DNA of 5,731 nt from Phycisphaeraceae bacterium. Its GTDB lineage: Bacteria; Planctomycetota; Phycisphaerae; Phycisphaerales; UBA1924. The notes beneath the pieces are model-generated. The model saw nothing but the letters and a program-made list of their open reading frames with translations, was not told where the DNA came from and did not search any database. Position 1 is the stretch's first letter. Each line of letters opens with the position of its first letter. The DNA lies in the NCBI GenBank assembly GCA_009827205.1, contig WUAK01000185.1:1-5731 (forward strand). Reading direction: 5' to 3'. Of the stretch, positions 4,905 through 5,731 are shown in pieces. The translations under genes and the position numbers were made by a program.

Positions 4905-5731
4905 ATGGCTGGTACCGGGCTCAGGATTGCACTAGGCGTAGCACTTGTAGGGGGTGTGATCGTTGCGGGCGTGATTCTCGCGCCGGGCAAGCCGACCCCA
5001 CCACCGCCGAAGCCCGACCCGAGCGGACCAGAAACTCCAGAGTTCACAGAAGAAGCAACAGAGACGCCTCATAGTCCCGCTGAGACTTTCCCAGAGCGTG
5101 AGCCATTCGAGCAGGGGCGCCTTCTTGTGGGAGATCCCGCCCCGTTGATTGAGGCAGCGCACTGGTATCGTGGTGAGCCCCGTTCGCGGCTGTCGCTGGG
5201 AAATGTGTACGTCGTTGACCTCTGGGCGACGTGGTGCGGACCATGCGTGCGTGCTATGCCCCACCTGAGTGAGCTGCAGAACAAGTACGCCGAACAGGGC
5301 CTGAGGGTGATCGCGGTCAGCATTGACACGGGTGATAGCGCTCATGAGCAAGTTGAGCGGTTCCTCGAACGTCGGTCTGAAGATATCTCATTCGATGTCG
5401 CGTTGGACAGAGGCGAGACGAAAGCCGCGTGGCTCGATGCCTCCGGTCGAGACAGCATCCCGTCTACCTACGTCGTGAACCGTGAGGGGACGGTAGCCTG
5501 GATCGGCAATCCCAACACGCCCGAGGGTGAGTTCGGTGAGCCCGTCATCGATCGGGTTCTTCGTGAGGTTATGAGCGGTACATACGACATCGCGGGAGCA
5601 GTCGATGAAGCCCGAGCAGGGATCGTGCAGGAACGCGAGGCCCAGAATCGAGCCGAGCGTGTTCAGCAACTTACCGAGGAGATGGGTCAGCTCTGGGGCG
5701 GTGGTGATGTCGAGGGCGCATTGGCGATCAT
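4905..5731 (+). CDS. Membrane-anchored TlpA/ResA-like thioredoxin-fold protein (3' end missing)
   Basis: The frame is open to the right edge, giving 275 residues and no stop. ATG 4905 is the only good start: the frame has a stop at 4872 and GGAG sits nine bases upstream. Residues 6-26 form a transmembrane anchor, followed by a Pro-rich linker (27-40) and a Glu/Thr/Pro-rich stretch to about 70. The thioredoxin-like domain runs from about 75 to 222. It has VVDLWATWCGPC with active-site Cys111 and Cys114, GLRVIAVSID, the cis-proline at 186 in SIPSTYVV, and a closing strand GTVAWIG. The family reduces or exchanges disulfides outside the cytoplasmic membrane, for example in cytochrome c maturation, though substrates vary widely. 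From residue 223 a charged helical extension (VDEARAGIVQEREAQNRAERV) continues off the edge and ends in GDVEGALAI, which could begin a TPR-type helical repeat. No partner gene for cytochrome biogenesis is visible. Confidence 0.9.
   Translation, partial: MAGTGLRIALGVALVGGVIVAGVILAPGKPTPPPPKPDPSGPETPEFTEEATETPHSPAETFPEREPFEQGRLLVGDPAPLIEAAHWYRGEPRSRLSLGNVYVVDLWATWCGPCVRAMPHLSELQNKYAEQGLRVIAVSIDTGDSAHEQVERFLERRSEDISFDVALDRGETKAAWLDASGRDSIPSTYVVNREGTVAWIGNPNTPEGEFGEPVIDRVLREVMSGTYDIAGAVDEARAGIVQEREAQNRAERVQQLTEEMGQLWGGGDVEGALAI

Noticed and set aside
5388..5669. Minus-strand open frame of 93 codons opposite the TlpA-like gene
   Set aside because: The plus strand here encodes the well-defined cis-proline region and C-terminal part of a thioredoxin-fold protein; the antisense frame shows no family features.

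Overview
The window reads as a gene-dense stretch of a chromosome from a Gram-negative-type bacterium, most likely a planctomycete of the Phycisphaerae or a close relative. This placement is inference from protein style: a FloA with an inserted segment after its VNPKVI motif, a TonB-like protein carrying a GxDxGxPxSIxWIGF segment of a type I associate with planctomycete energy transducers, a membrane-anchored TlpA-like thioredoxin with a C-terminal extension, and genes that often lack strong Shine-Dalgarno sites. No marker gene (rRNA, ribosomal protein) is present to confirm it. Both edges cut through genes.

Left part, plus strand (1-2958): a membrane-quality / membrane-microdomain cluster. 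It starts with the 3' part of a long NfeD (end of the ClpP-type serine protease domain, membrane segments, C-terminal OB-fold). A short NfeD paralogue follows, its start codon overlapping the stop of the first gene (TGATG). After an 82-base gap with a TATACT -10-like box comes floA, a flotillin-like SPFH protein. NfeD and SPFH proteins are known genomic and functional partners: the NfeD OB-fold protein is thought to dock on or regulate the SPFH scaffold.

Middle, minus strand (2971-4856): the floA stop codon faces the stop codon of a small BamE/SmpA-like lipoprotein gene. The 12-base gap is covered by a perfect 8-bp inverted repeat that contains both stop codons. Further right, a TonB-like energy transducer (SxxxH transmembrane motif, coiled coil, Gln/Pro-rich linker, TonB-type C-terminal domain) is followed 17 bases later by a gene for a 190-residue exported protein of unknown function with a TTG start. 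These two look co-transcribed. The lipoprotein gene lies 72 bases beyond them on the same strand and may or may not share the transcript.

Right part, plus strand (4905-5731, running off the edge): a membrane-anchored TlpA/ResA-type thioredoxin with a WCGPC active site and a Pro-rich linker, divergent from the TonB-like gene across 48 bases. It has no stop codon inside the window.

There are no tRNA, rRNA, CRISPR or insertion-sequence signatures, and no gap between genes exceeds 82 bases. The window is mostly recognisable envelope biology. The least explained parts are the unknown TonB-linked 190-residue protein, the signal-peptide-bearing FloA, and the low-complexity insertion in the NfeD protease region.
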